42,861 bases of DNA, taken from positions 1 to 42,861 of the forward strand of contig JAQYVR010000090.1 in the NCBI GenBank assembly GCA_030145395.1. Direction: 5' to 3'. This stretch comes from Desulfobacteria bacterium. GTDB taxonomy: Bacteria > Desulfobacterota > Desulfobacteria > Desulfobacterales > C00003060. The position numbers and the translations under genes are program-made. The notes under the pieces were generated by a model that was not told where the DNA came from, did no database searches, and saw nothing but the letters and a program-made list of their open reading frames with translations. This document shows positions 17,939 through 26,496 of this stretch, one piece after another. Positions within the stretch are counted from its first letter, which is position 1. Every line of letters begins with the position of its first letter.

Positions 17939-18139
17939 GAGACCTTTGCATAGCTCCTTGGAACGCCCCTCATGAGCTTTTTGGGGCACCCAGCCGGGCG
18001 AAGCGAACGGCCCACGTCAGTGGGCAAATCCTGAACTGTTTGAGGCCATTAGGCTGAGTTTTCAGGATTTAGTGAGCAAGCCCGTAGGTGGGTCAAAAAG
18101 TTCATATAACTAAGTGAAAAGGGGTTATGCAAAGGTCTC
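17939..18139. repeat. Long-hairpin element, copy C, between bamA and skp
   Basis: GAGACCTTTGCATA (17939-17952) and TATGCAAAGGTCTC (18126-18139) are perfect 14-base terminal inverted repeats. Inside, AAATCCTGAA and TTCAGGATTT form a perfect 10-base stem around GTTTGAGGCCATTAGGC-TGAG, the same core as copies A and B but with a different stem sequence. Apart from this core and the following GATTTAG it does not align with them. The rest of the gap 17790-18202 shows only a GGTCATTGGTTACTG-like motif near 17808. Confidence 0.75.
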
Positions 18140-18202
18140 ACGGTGTAAACTTGCGCCAAATCCGAAATCGAAACTCACCGCCTACTGACCAGTGACAGAC
18201 GA

Positions 18203-20854
18203 CTAGAATGCCGACCCCATGCTGAACTCCCAACCACCATCACCTTTCTTACCGTCACCTCTCGAATCAGTCTCTAAAATGTAACCATACTCCAGACGCA
18301 TAGGTCCCATAGGAGAATACCATCGGACACCGAAGCCAACGCTCTCCCGCAGGTCAGAAAGATCTATATCTTCTCCATCGTTGTACGCATTCCCTGTGTC
18401 ATAGAAAAGTACCCCCATTAGACCCGCTTTTTTTGCGATCGGAACTATAAATTCCAGGTTGAACTGCACCATTTTGTCCCCGCCGATCTCATCGTCAGTG
18501 ACAGGATCCCTTGGGCTAATGTCCCGCCAGTCATAACCCCGGACCGAGTTCATGCCGCCCAAGTAAAAACGCTCCCACGTAGGGACCTCTCCAACCGCAT
18601 CATCATGTATATACCCGATGCGGCCATGCAGTAGCCCAACTGTATCCCAGAAAAGCGGGATATACCATCCAGAATCCCCAACATACTTTGTGAAACCAAT
18701 ATCGCCGCCAAAAGGTGTTCCCGCATGCTTAACCGTGATGCTGTTGTCCGAGCCTTCAGTAGGATTGAAAGTGCGGTCCCTTGAATCGCGACGTAAAACA
18801 CCGGTCAAGGTGTGGCCGACACTTTCTCCCTCCCACTCCCTGATCTCGAATGAAGCGTCGTCAGTGAGGTCCTCGATTTCTGACTTGTCATAGTTATAGG
18901 AAAGATGTACCCGCGTGTAATCAAAAACCGGATAGCTAAACCGAATGATACCGCCGATGCTGTCCTTATCATAGGTGTCATAGTCCCGAATCGAGTTGTA
19001 AACATCAAAACCTGCTGATAGAGGGATATCAAAGAGCCAGGGTTCAGTAAAGCTCAGGGTATACCTGGAGGCTTCTCCGCCCAGTTGGGCCCTCACATTT
19101 AAAACATGGCCGCGTCCAAATAGGTTTTTTTGTGCAACCGAAAACACTCCAAACAGATCGTCCTGAGAGCTATATCCAGCACCAAAGCTAAAAGCGCCCG
19201 TCGGTTTTTCTGTCACATCAATCTTCAGGGTCATCTTATCGTCAGCAGTCCCCTTGGCGGTATTTGCCCTTATGTCTTCAAAAAAGTCTAGGCGGTAAAG
19301 ATTTCGTACCCCTCGCTTCAGGCGTCTGCCGCTGAACAACTCCTGCTCATACACCTGCAGTTCTCTGCGAATGACCTTGTCACGTGTCTTGGTATTGCCA
19401 TTTATAATAATCTTTTCAAAATATACTGGTGGTCCTTTGTCGATCAAATATGTGACGTTGGCTGTAAGTTTCTCTGTGTCCTGGTCAATCCGCGGTGAAA
19501 TAGCCGCATAGGCATAACCTGCATCTGAGTAACTGTCCTGAAGGGCCAGAATGTCTTCTCGTATGAGTTCACGGTTGTAAACTTCTCCCCGGGCAATCTT
19601 CATTCTTTTTAGCATTTCGCTTTTGGGCTGAATCAAATCCCCGTCAATATCCACATTGCCAACCTCGAACCGGGAGCCTTCATCTATCTTGATGTTGATA
19701 AGGATTTCCTCCCCTTCATACGTCAGCTTCGGTTCAGCCACTTTTGCCTCAATGTAACCATGATTGTGATAGTATGCGGCAATCATAGACACGTCCTGGT
19801 CCAAGACTTCATGATCCAGATCTCCTGAAGACGTAAACCATGAGAAGAAACCTTTCTCCTTCGTCTTCATAAAATCCTTCAGTTTCTCACTGTCATAGGC
19901 CTTGTTTCCTTCAAAAGAAATGGCCTTGACGAATACCTTTTCACCCTCTTCGACAATAAAATCAACGTCAGCCCTATTCTCCGCCACGGGCTTTGTTTCA
20001 TAGGTCACCTTGACATTATGATATCCGTCTCCTTTGTAAAGATTTTCGATCTGTCTCAGGTCGCCTTGCAGCCTGTTTATGTTCAAAATCGAACCTAACT
20101 TGGCAGTGACGACATCTTTGATTTCTTCATCATCGAACTCTTTGTTATTCTTGACTCCAATGTTGCGAATCGTTGCGTTTTCAACAACTTGAAAAGTCAC
20201 GACTTTGCCACTTGGGTTGTCGGAGGACTCTACCCGAACATCGGAAAAATATCCCATTTTGTAAATTGACTTCAGATCGTCCTGCAGATGCCTTTTCAGA
20301 TAAATGTCTCCCTCTTTGGTCTCCATGACTCTCTTGATTGCTTCAGCTTCTATCCGTTTGTTCCCCGTTACGATGATCTCTGCCACCTTCTCACGCCTGA
20401 ATACCTTAATCCCAAGGTCCCTGGCCACTCTTTGAACAGAATCGAGAAGGATCTCAAGACCCTCCCCCTCCACATAAACAGGCTCTGGAGAAGCATCCCC
20501 ATATGATGCCATGACCTTGACATCAAGACTAAAGCGTTTGCCAATCTTGGTAAGACTACCCCATATTACAAAATCGGCCCCCGCATTGAGCCCCAATGTC
20601 CTTAAGCGGTTCAGGCCACCCTCCTCAGTGCCGGGCAGTAGTCCTTCAACTGATTCGTCACTCTCTACTATCACGACTCCCTGTTCTTCAAGCTGCTCTG
20701 CAACAATATCCCGGATCTGCCCCTTTAATTCATCAAGCCTTTCGGGTGCATGAACTCCGAACGGAAGTACAAGCACACGAACCTCTTCCTGGGCTACTGC
20801 GCTGGTGCCGCAAATCAACAACACGAATACACATAATAACAGCCTTTTCAACAT
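18203..20854 (-). CDS. bamA: Outer-membrane assembly factor BamA with an N-terminal TolB-like extension
   Basis: BamA inserts beta-barrel proteins into the outer membrane. The 883-residue protein has a signal peptide (cut after SAVAQ), then about 125 residues that resemble a TolB N-terminal domain (VRVLVLPF...GADFVIWGSLTKIG). Five POTRA repeats follow from about residue 155, the first being EIIVTGNKRI, and a C-terminal 16-strand barrel from about 560. The lid-lock VRGYDWR motif and final aromatic residue (SMGSAF) are present. I chose the ATG at 20854, since GAGG stands 5 bases before it, over the GTG at 20860. The gene starts 7 bases after the lolD stop. The extension makes it longer than E. 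coli BamA (about 810). Confidence 0.95.
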   Translation of the reverse strand: MLKRLLLCVFVLLICGTSAVAQEEVRVLVLPFGVHAPERLDELKGQIRDIVAEQLEEQGVVIVESDESVEGLLPGTEEGGLNRLRTLGLNAGADFVIWGSLTKIGKRFSLDVKVMASYGDASPEPVYVEGEGLEILLDSVQRVARDLGIKVFRREKVAEIIVTGNKRIEAEAIKRVMETKEGDIYLKRHLQDDLKSIYKMGYFSDVRVESSDNPSGKVVTFQVVENATIRNIGVKNNKEFDDEEIKDVVTAKLGSILNINRLQGDLRQIENLYKGDGYHNVKVTYETKPVAENRADVDFIVEEGEKVFVKAISFEGNKAYDSEKLKDFMKTKEKGFFSWFTSSGDLDHEVLDQDVSMIAAYYHNHGYIEAKVAEPKLTYEGEEILINIKIDEGSRFEVGNVDIDGDLIQPKSEMLKRMKIARGEVYNRELIREDILALQDSYSDAGYAYAAISPRIDQDTEKLTANVTYLIDKGPPVYFEKIIINGNTKTRDKVIRRELQVYEQELFSGRRLKRGVRNLYRLDFFEDIRANTAKGTADDKMTLKIDVTEKPTGAFSFGAGYSSQDDLFGVFSVAQKNLFGRGHVLNVRAQLGGEASRYTLSFTEPWLFDIPLSAGFDVYNSIRDYDTYDKDSIGGIIRFSYPVFDYTRVHLSYNYDKSEIEDLTDDASFEIREWEGESVGHTLTGVLRRDSRDRTFNPTEGSDNSITVKHAGTPFGGDIGFTKYVGDSGWYIPLFWDTVGLLHGRIGYIHDDAVGEVPTWERFYLGGMNSVRGYDWRDISPRDPVTDDEIGGDKMVQFNLEFIVPIAKKAGLMGVLFYDTGNAYNDGEDIDLSDLRESVGFGVRWYSPMGPMRLEYGYILETDSRGDGKKGDGGWEFSMGSAF

Positions 20855-20861
20855 CTTCACC

Positions 20862-21551
20862 TCAATCTATTGACAATGCTTTGCCGTCCACTAGTGTTAC
20901 CCTCCGAGACAACTTCTCAGCCAACTCCATATTGTGAGTGACTACCGCAGCTGTAATGCCGTCATCACGATTCAGTGAAATCAAAAGATCATGTATTGAC
21001 TCACCTGTTCTGGCATCCAGATTACCGGTAGGTTCGTCCGCTAAAAGGACAGATGGTCTAAGTACCAGAGACCTGGCTACAGCCACTCTTTGCTGCTCTC
21101 CCCCTGACAGTTCCCCAACAAGATGTCTGAGGCGATTCCCCAAGCCCACCCGGCTTAAGATAGCTTCAGCCTGTTCACAAGCTTCTTTGGCATTCACGCC
21201 TTTGATTAAAGCAGGCATCATGGTGTTTTCCAAGGCATTGAATTCTGGCAGCAGATGGTGAAACTGAAACACAAAACCGATGGTCTGATTACGAAAAGAG
21301 GCAAGCTTAGGCTCGTTGTAGGTGAAAACACTTTCTCCCCGATAGAAGATCTCCCCATGATCCGGTCGCTCCAAAGTACCCAAAACGTGGAGAAGAGTTG
21401 ACTTTCCCACACCCGACGCTCCCACAATAGCAACCATCTCGCCCTCGTAAATATCCAGATCAACACCTTGCAGTACATCCACACGATTACCATTAGTAAT
21501 AAAGGATTTGCGAACATTTGTGACCCGTATCAATGGCTGCTGATTATTCAT
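20862..21551 (-). CDS. lolD: Lipoprotein-releasing ABC transporter ATPase LolD
   Basis: A 229-residue ATPase of the MacB/LolD group with Walker A GASGVGKST, the Q-loop FQFHHLLPEF, signature LSGGEQQR and Walker B LLADEPTGNLD. It powers release of outer-membrane lipoproteins from the inner membrane with the neighbouring permease. I start it at the ATG at 21551, which overlaps the permease stop by 8 bases. A longer upstream frame lies inside the permease gene and lacks support. Confidence 0.93.
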   Translation of the reverse strand: MNNQQPLIRVTNVRKSFITNGNRVDVLQGVDLDIYEGEMVAIVGASGVGKSTLLHVLGTLERPDHGEIFYRGESVFTYNEPKLASFRNQTIGFVFQFHHLLPEFNALENTMMPALIKGVNAKEACEQAEAILSRVGLGNRLRHLVGELSGGEQQRVAVARSLVLRPSVLLADEPTGNLDARTGESIHDLLISLNRDDGITAAVVTHNMELAEKLSRRVTLVDGKALSID

Positions 21552-22806
21552 ACCTGATGGCTGCTGCAGGGTCCAATCTGGACGCCTGATACGAGGGATA
21601 GAGAGTGGCCAAAAAGCTGATGACAATGGCGGACAGAGCTATCAAGGCCACGTCGACCACCTGCACCCTAACCGGAAGAGTGGAAATGTAGTAAACATCG
21701 CTCGGAAGTTTTACGAATTCGTACCGCTTTAACAGAAAACAGAGCACGCTCCCTCCCATTATTCCGAGGATGGTACCCACTACTCCTATGACAAGACCGT
21801 CAAACATGAAAATCTTCATGATGCTTTTACTAGTTGCACCCATAGATTTGAGAATGGCAATATCCTTGTTTTTCTCCATGACCATCATAATAAGGGTGCT
21901 GATAATGTTGAAAGCAGCCACTAGAATGATCAAAACCAGGATGATAAACATGACGGTCTTTTCCAGCTTAAGGGCTGAAAAGAAGTTCTTGTTCATTTGC
22001 ATCCAGTCCTGTGTCCAGTAGCCAGTCCCCAGACGTTTGACAATAGATTTTGATATCTGATCAACATTGTAAATGTCGTCTACCTTAACTTCTACGCCAT
22101 GAACCGATGGCCCAAGTCTGAGGATCTGCTGCGCCGATTCAATGGAAACATAGGCAAAGGATGTGTCATAATCGTACATGCCTGAATCAAAAAGGCCTAC
22201 CACCTTAAACTTCTTCATGTGAGGTATGCGACCCCCAATGGGTGTCAGGCTACCACCAAAGGGGGATACAACGTAGACTTCGTCTCCAGGATACGCAGCC
22301 AACAGATGGGACAGCTCCTTTCCCAGGATGATGCCAGGCGACGCCTTCCCGCCCTCTGTTGAGCCGGCATGAGAATCAGGCACCCTTGTCAAGGCCTGTA
22401 AATCAGTCTCCTTCACACTCTTTTCAATGTCCACCACCTGTCCGGCACGAGAAGGATCAATCCCTCTCAAGATAGCCCCGGAGACACTTGAACCACGACG
22501 GAGCATAATTTGGCTGTAAATGAACGGAGCCGAGGCTTTTACCCCTTCTACCTCCTCAATCCCAGTCATCACCTCTTCATGTTGGTCCAACTTCCCATCG
22601 CGGCTCATGACCCGGATATGAGCGTTTGCCCCTAATATCTTGGACTTGATGTCTTTCCCGAATCCGGTCATTACTGCCAGCACGACCATCATCGCCATTA
22701 CCCCAAGCATAACCCCTGCAACGGAGATGAATGTGATGAGAGAGATAAAGGCCTGCTTGCGTCTCGCCCTAAGATATCGGAGACCGACAAAGAATTCAAA
22801 CGACAT
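21544..22806 (-). CDS. Lipoprotein-releasing permease LolC/LolE
   Basis: A 420-residue permease with one N-terminal helix (about 18-48), a large periplasmic domain (about 50-260) and three C-terminal helices. It begins FEFFVGLRYLRARRKQAF and ends DPAAAIRYE, both hallmarks of LolC/LolE. Only one permease gene is seen, so the transporter may be a homodimer (LolF-like) as in other species with a single gene; this is inference. RBS is AGG just before the ATG. Confidence 0.92.
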   Translation of the reverse strand: MSFEFFVGLRYLRARRKQAFISLITFISVAGVMLGVMAMMVVLAVMTGFGKDIKSKILGANAHIRVMSRDGKLDQHEEVMTGIEEVEGVKASAPFIYSQIMLRRGSSVSGAILRGIDPSRAGQVVDIEKSVKETDLQALTRVPDSHAGSTEGGKASPGIILGKELSHLLAAYPGDEVYVVSPFGGSLTPIGGRIPHMKKFKVVGLFDSGMYDYDTSFAYVSIESAQQILRLGPSVHGVEVKVDDIYNVDQISKSIVKRLGTGYWTQDWMQMNKNFFSALKLEKTVMFIILVLIILVAAFNIISTLIMMVMEKNKDIAILKSMGATSKSIMKIFMFDGLVIGVVGTILGIMGGSVLCFLLKRYEFVKLPSDVYYISTLPVRVQVVDVALIALSAIVISFLATLYPSYQASRLDPAAAIRYE

Positions 22807-22951
22807 AACCTGCTCTTTGTTATTCGTTAATAGTCATGGTGAGCTAACGCACGCAAAGTCAAAAGACTTAAGCTCATTCTCACTAAGAGTTTCTTCTCCG
22901 CTCAAGGCGGACAAACGTCAAGCACTATAGGCACTTTAGTTCAGTTAGTGC

Positions 22952-23130
22952 CCATCCATAAATCAGTCTCTTGGTGATGGGTACTGGCGTGAGTTTTCAA
23001 TCCAGAAATGAGGAATTTTCCGCAAGGTCAAGGAAATCAAGGGATTGCGCGGAGACGTACATTTGGTGCGTCGCACAAGCGATCCCGCAGATTGACGCCG
23101 AGATTGCGAAAAATGGCCATTTATGGATGG
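22952..23130. repeat. Inverted-repeat element with nested hairpins
   Basis: CCATCCATAAAT (22952-22963) and ATTTATGGATGG (23119-23130) are perfect 12-base ends. Inside, GGGATTGC pairs with GCGATCCC and GACGTAC with GTGCGTC, both with wobble positions, giving a nested hairpin around ATTTG. A 54-codon open frame (22977-23141, +) runs through it, but shows no recognisable protein and no ribosome site. The element occupies most of the 345-base gap between lysS and lolC/E. Confidence 0.6.
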
Positions 23131-23151
23131 AAACCAGTTAACTTTCTTCCT

Positions 23152-24630
23152 CTATTGACCAGCCTTTCTTAGCTGGGGGAAAAGGATTACTTCACGTATA
23201 GAGGCCGAGTCGGTTAGCAACATCACAAACCGATCGATTCCAACACCTTCGCCAGCCGTCGATGGCATACCGTATTCCAGTGCCACCACGTAATCCTCAT
23301 CCATATGGTGAGCTTCCTGGTCACCATCTTCTCGGTTCGCAACTTGATCCAGAAAGCGTCTTTTCTGGTCAGACGGATCGTTCAATTCCGAAAACCCGTT
23401 AGCAATTTCTCGTCCTCCAATAAAGAGTTCGAATCGCTCGGTGATGTCAGGTTCTTCGCTGCTCCTCCTCGCGAGAGGCGAAACCTCCACAGGATAGCCC
23501 ACAACAAACGTCGGCTCAATCAGCTTCGGTTCTACCAACACGTCAAACAGTTTCATCAGGATATTGCCAGCTCGCCTTGCTTTTTTGATCTCAACACCTT
23601 CTGATTTGGCAAAATCGAGCAAACGTTGTCGATCGTTCCACATGGAAGGCTCAATACCACCCAGTTCGCTCAAAGCATCTTTAAGCGTTAACCGGCGCCA
23701 TGGCCCAGTCATATCGATCGCGTTCCCCTGGTACGTAAAGTGTGTTTCTCCCAAAACCCGCTGTGTCACAAATCGAAACATCTCTTCGGTCAGGGACATC
23801 AGATCTTCGTAAGTCGCGTAAGCTTGATAAAACTCCAACATGGTGAACTCGGGATTGTGCCGGCTTGAGATTCCCTCGTTTCTGAAACTGCGATTGATTT
23901 CAAAAACCCGTTCAAACCCCCCTACTACAAGTCGTTTCAAATAAAGCTCTGGTGCAATCCGCAAGAAAAGCTCCATCCCTAAGGCATCGTGGAAGGTCTT
24001 AAAAGGAGTTGCCTCAGCGCCCCCTGGTACGGGTTGCATCATGGGAGTCTCAACCTCTAAGAAACTTCGCTCCAAGAGAAAATTACGAAAGGATTCAATT
24101 ATACGAGCCCTCTTAATAAATACATCCCGAACATTCGGGTTCATTAGGAGATCAAGGTACCTTTGGCGGTACCGTTTTTCTGGATCCCTCAACCCGTGGA
24201 ACTTCTCCGGAAGCGGCCTGATAGCCTTACAAAGGAGCCGAATCTCCTTGGCAAAAAGGGTCCACTCACCGGTCTTCGTCTGAAACACACTTCCTTTAAT
24301 TCCAATAAAGTCGCCAACATCAAATTGTTTGAACAAGGCGTATTGTTCCACACCGATCTCGTCTCGTTTTATGTACGCCTGAATCTGTCCGGTATAATCT
24401 CTAAAATGAATGAAAGCCGCCTTCCCAAAACCTCTTAGTGCCATGATGCGGCCTGCCATGGCAAAGACTGCGGTACTCTCCTCGCCCTCTTTCAGCTGAT
24501 GAATGTGTTCCCGCACACCATCAACCCTGTGTGACACCTCAAAGTCGTTGGGATAAAGCTCAATATTCTGGTCGGCTAAACCCCTTGCTTTTTCGCGTCG
24601 CTGGCGGATTATTTCACTCGTTTCGTCCAT
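23152..24630 (-). CDS. lysS: Lysyl-tRNA synthetase, class II
   Basis: A 492-residue enzyme that charges tRNA-Lys. It has the N-terminal OB-fold anticodon-binding domain (about 55-150) and the class II core: motif 2 FRNEGISSRHNPEFTMLE (about 247-264) and motif 3 GEGVGIDRFVMLLTD near the C-terminus. No frameshift or missing motif is seen. It stands downstream of the PilS-like gene but with a 182-base gap, so it may have its own promoter. Confidence 0.96.
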   Translation of the reverse strand: MDETSEIIRQRREKARGLADQNIELYPNDFEVSHRVDGVREHIHQLKEGEESTAVFAMAGRIMALRGFGKAAFIHFRDYTGQIQAYIKRDEIGVEQYALFKQFDVGDFIGIKGSVFQTKTGEWTLFAKEIRLLCKAIRPLPEKFHGLRDPEKRYRQRYLDLLMNPNVRDVFIKRARIIESFRNFLLERSFLEVETPMMQPVPGGAEATPFKTFHDALGMELFLRIAPELYLKRLVVGGFERVFEINRSFRNEGISSRHNPEFTMLEFYQAYATYEDLMSLTEEMFRFVTQRVLGETHFTYQGNAIDMTGPWRRLTLKDALSELGGIEPSMWNDRQRLLDFAKSEGVEIKKARRAGNILMKLFDVLVEPKLIEPTFVVGYPVEVSPLARRSSEEPDITERFELFIGGREIANGFSELNDPSDQKRRFLDQVANREDGDQEAHHMDEDYVVALEYGMPSTAGEGVGIDRFVMLLTDSASIREVILFPQLRKAGQ

Positions 24631-24716
24631 ACAGCAACGAGATCCTTTCGAAGATCGTTATTTATCTTCATAAATCGTCAATTTTTGAATTATTTACGAT
24701 CAAAACTCCCTATAGT

Positions 24717-24750
24717 CCCCATAAATCACCGTACATCGGGATTTGTGGGG
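24717..24750. repeat. Imperfect hairpin upstream of lysS
   Basis: CCCCATAAATC (24717-24727) pairs with GATTTGTGGGG (24740-24750) with one mismatch, and a further GATTTATCGGG follows. It lies in the 182-base gap between the sensor kinase and lysS. A leader or attenuation role for lysS is possible but not shown; no T-box features are visible. Confidence 0.3.
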
Positions 24751-24812
24751 ATTTATCGGGACGGGTAATGCGTTCTCTGTTGCAGTTCAGCTAACGTATT
24801 TGCCTGGAGGTG

Positions 24813-26492
24813 TCAAGGTAAAAGGCCTGGCAGGTCTATTCTCTTGAGGTATGCGGTGAAGGTACTCCCCTGGCCCTGTTGACTCTGAACATCCATGCGT
24901 CCGTTGTAAGATTCCAGAAGCCTGTAGACCACAGAGAGCCCCAAGCCGGTGCCATGCGACTTGGTGGTGAAAAAAGGATCAAAGATCTTGGCAATCGTGT
25001 CGTTTGACATCCCACAGCCATCGTCTTTCACCGTTACTTGCACCATATCTTCTGAAGCCTTCGAGGAGACCTGTATGGTTCCCCTCCCTTCAATAGCCTC
25101 AGCAGCATTCAAAAGTAAGTTCCACATGATCTGGTGTGTATGCTTTGAATCCATCTCTGTCCACACCTCGGGAGCAAGATCCTGGACCACGGTGATCCTG
25201 TTCTGCCAAATACCGTTTTTTCTGAAGAGCTCCAAAGTGTCTTCAACCGCTGAACTCAACTCTACAGGTGCTATATTGTCTGATGTGGGACGTGCAAAAA
25301 GAAGGAAATCATTTGCGAGGGCATTAAGCCGATCTGTTTCTCTCAGCACAATATCCATTAGTTTGTTGGCCACTGGAGTGATGTCCACCCCTTTCTTGAG
25401 TAGCTGGATCGAGCCACTCATGGATGCCAGGGGATTCTTCATTTCATGGGCAATACCGGCAGCCATCTCGCCAACGGCGGCCAATTTTTCCACCCTTTTC
25501 ACATGATCTTCCATGTTCTTGAACGCAGTTAAATCTTGAAAAATCAATAAGTTGCCTATTGACTTTCCGTCAGGCTCTTTCAATAAAGACATAGAAAAAC
25601 CCAAATAACCCATTGACCCGTCTTTCTTCGTGAATTCCATCTCATAACGGTATGGCCCCTTCTTGAGAGAAGCATCTGATGATGTCACGTGCTCCACCAC
25701 GTCCGGGAAGATGTTAGCCAAAGGCCTTCCCAACACCTCTTCTCGGTCAAATCCAGATATCTCCTCAGCTGCCCGGTTAAAGGTGCTTATGATACCTCCG
25801 GAGTTCAAAGTGAGAAGGCCGCTGTCAATACTGTGTATGATACTGCCACTAACGGCCTCCAGCTGTTCCAGATCTTTTTGTTTTGCCTGAAGCTCCTTCT
25901 CCGTTCTGAGGGTTTGCTGCGCGAGAGAGCTGCCCAGAAAGGCGACCAAAAAACAGGCCACCATCGTCATGAGGATCTTGTAAAACACATAGGACCCCTC
26001 ATGGTCCTGGATACTCAGGGCAGAGTCATAAAACGGTTTCAGGATTCCGTAGTATTCCAGATCCATCATGACCCCATACTGCACACTGCACAGGGTCGCC
26101 GTGATCATGCTCCCTTTCTTGTACAGAAAGATACAAGCGTAAACAATGACTACTAAATAAAGGAAGGAGAACACGCTATCAATGCTGCCAGTCACATATA
26201 TCAGGAAACTGACAAACAGGGTGTCCAGCCCGATTTGAACATAGGCGAACCTAAGACTGGGGCCGAGTCGCTTAAAGACTATAATGTATGCAAAGGTGAG
26301 AAGATAGACAGCTGCAATCAGTCCATAGAGAACGAGGAGGGGTGGGGCAAGCGATCCACGATCCTTGAACTGGACCAGAATGCTTGAACCCAGGAGAACT
26401 GTGACAAATATGACCCGCCAAAACATCAACCACTGGAGTCTTCTAAACAGAACGTCCTTGGAAGGCTGTTCCTTGGGATCAACTCCAGCCAC
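24813..26492 (-). CDS. Membrane sensor histidine kinase, PilS/NtrB type
   Basis: A 559-residue kinase with about six transmembrane helices (about 24-190), a short coiled linker, a PAS domain (about 215-327), a HisKA domain with the phosphorylated histidine in AHEMKNPL (H349), and a HATPase domain with NLLLNAAEA, DDGCGM and GTGLGLSVV. This is the layout of PilS, which controls pilin expression with PilR. It starts 4 bases after the pilC stop if the GTG at 26492 is used, which I prefer; a longer frame would overlap pilC. No response regulator gene lies beside it. Confidence 0.88.
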   Translation of the reverse strand: MAGVDPKEQPSKDVLFRRLQWLMFWRVIFVTVLLGSSILVQFKDRGSLAPPLLVLYGLIAAVYLLTFAYIIVFKRLGPSLRFAYVQIGLDTLFVSFLIYVTGSIDSVFSFLYLVVIVYACIFLYKKGSMITATLCSVQYGVMMDLEYYGILKPFYDSALSIQDHEGSYVFYKILMTMVACFLVAFLGSSLAQQTLRTEKELQAKQKDLEQLEAVSGSIIHSIDSGLLTLNSGGIISTFNRAAEEISGFDREEVLGRPLANIFPDVVEHVTSSDASLKKGPYRYEMEFTKKDGSMGYLGFSMSLLKEPDGKSIGNLLIFQDLTAFKNMEDHVKRVEKLAAVGEMAAGIAHEMKNPLASMSGSIQLLKKGVDITPVANKLMDIVLRETDRLNALANDFLLFARPTSDNIAPVELSSAVEDTLELFRKNGIWQNRITVVQDLAPEVWTEMDSKHTHQIMWNLLLNAAEAIEGRGTIQVSSKASEDMVQVTVKDDGCGMSNDTIAKIFDPFFTTKSHGTGLGLSVVYRLLESYNGRMDVQSQQGQGSTFTAYLKRIDLPGLLP

Positions 26493-26496
26493 TTCT

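Noticed and set aside
22977-23141. The 54-codon frame in the 22952-23130 element as a real gene
   Set aside because: It has no ribosome site, no recognisable protein features, and runs through nested hairpins that explain the sequence better.
24660-24812. T-box or other riboswitch upstream of lysS
   Set aside because: Only a simple imperfect hairpin is present; the T-box sequence and specifier loop are not seen.
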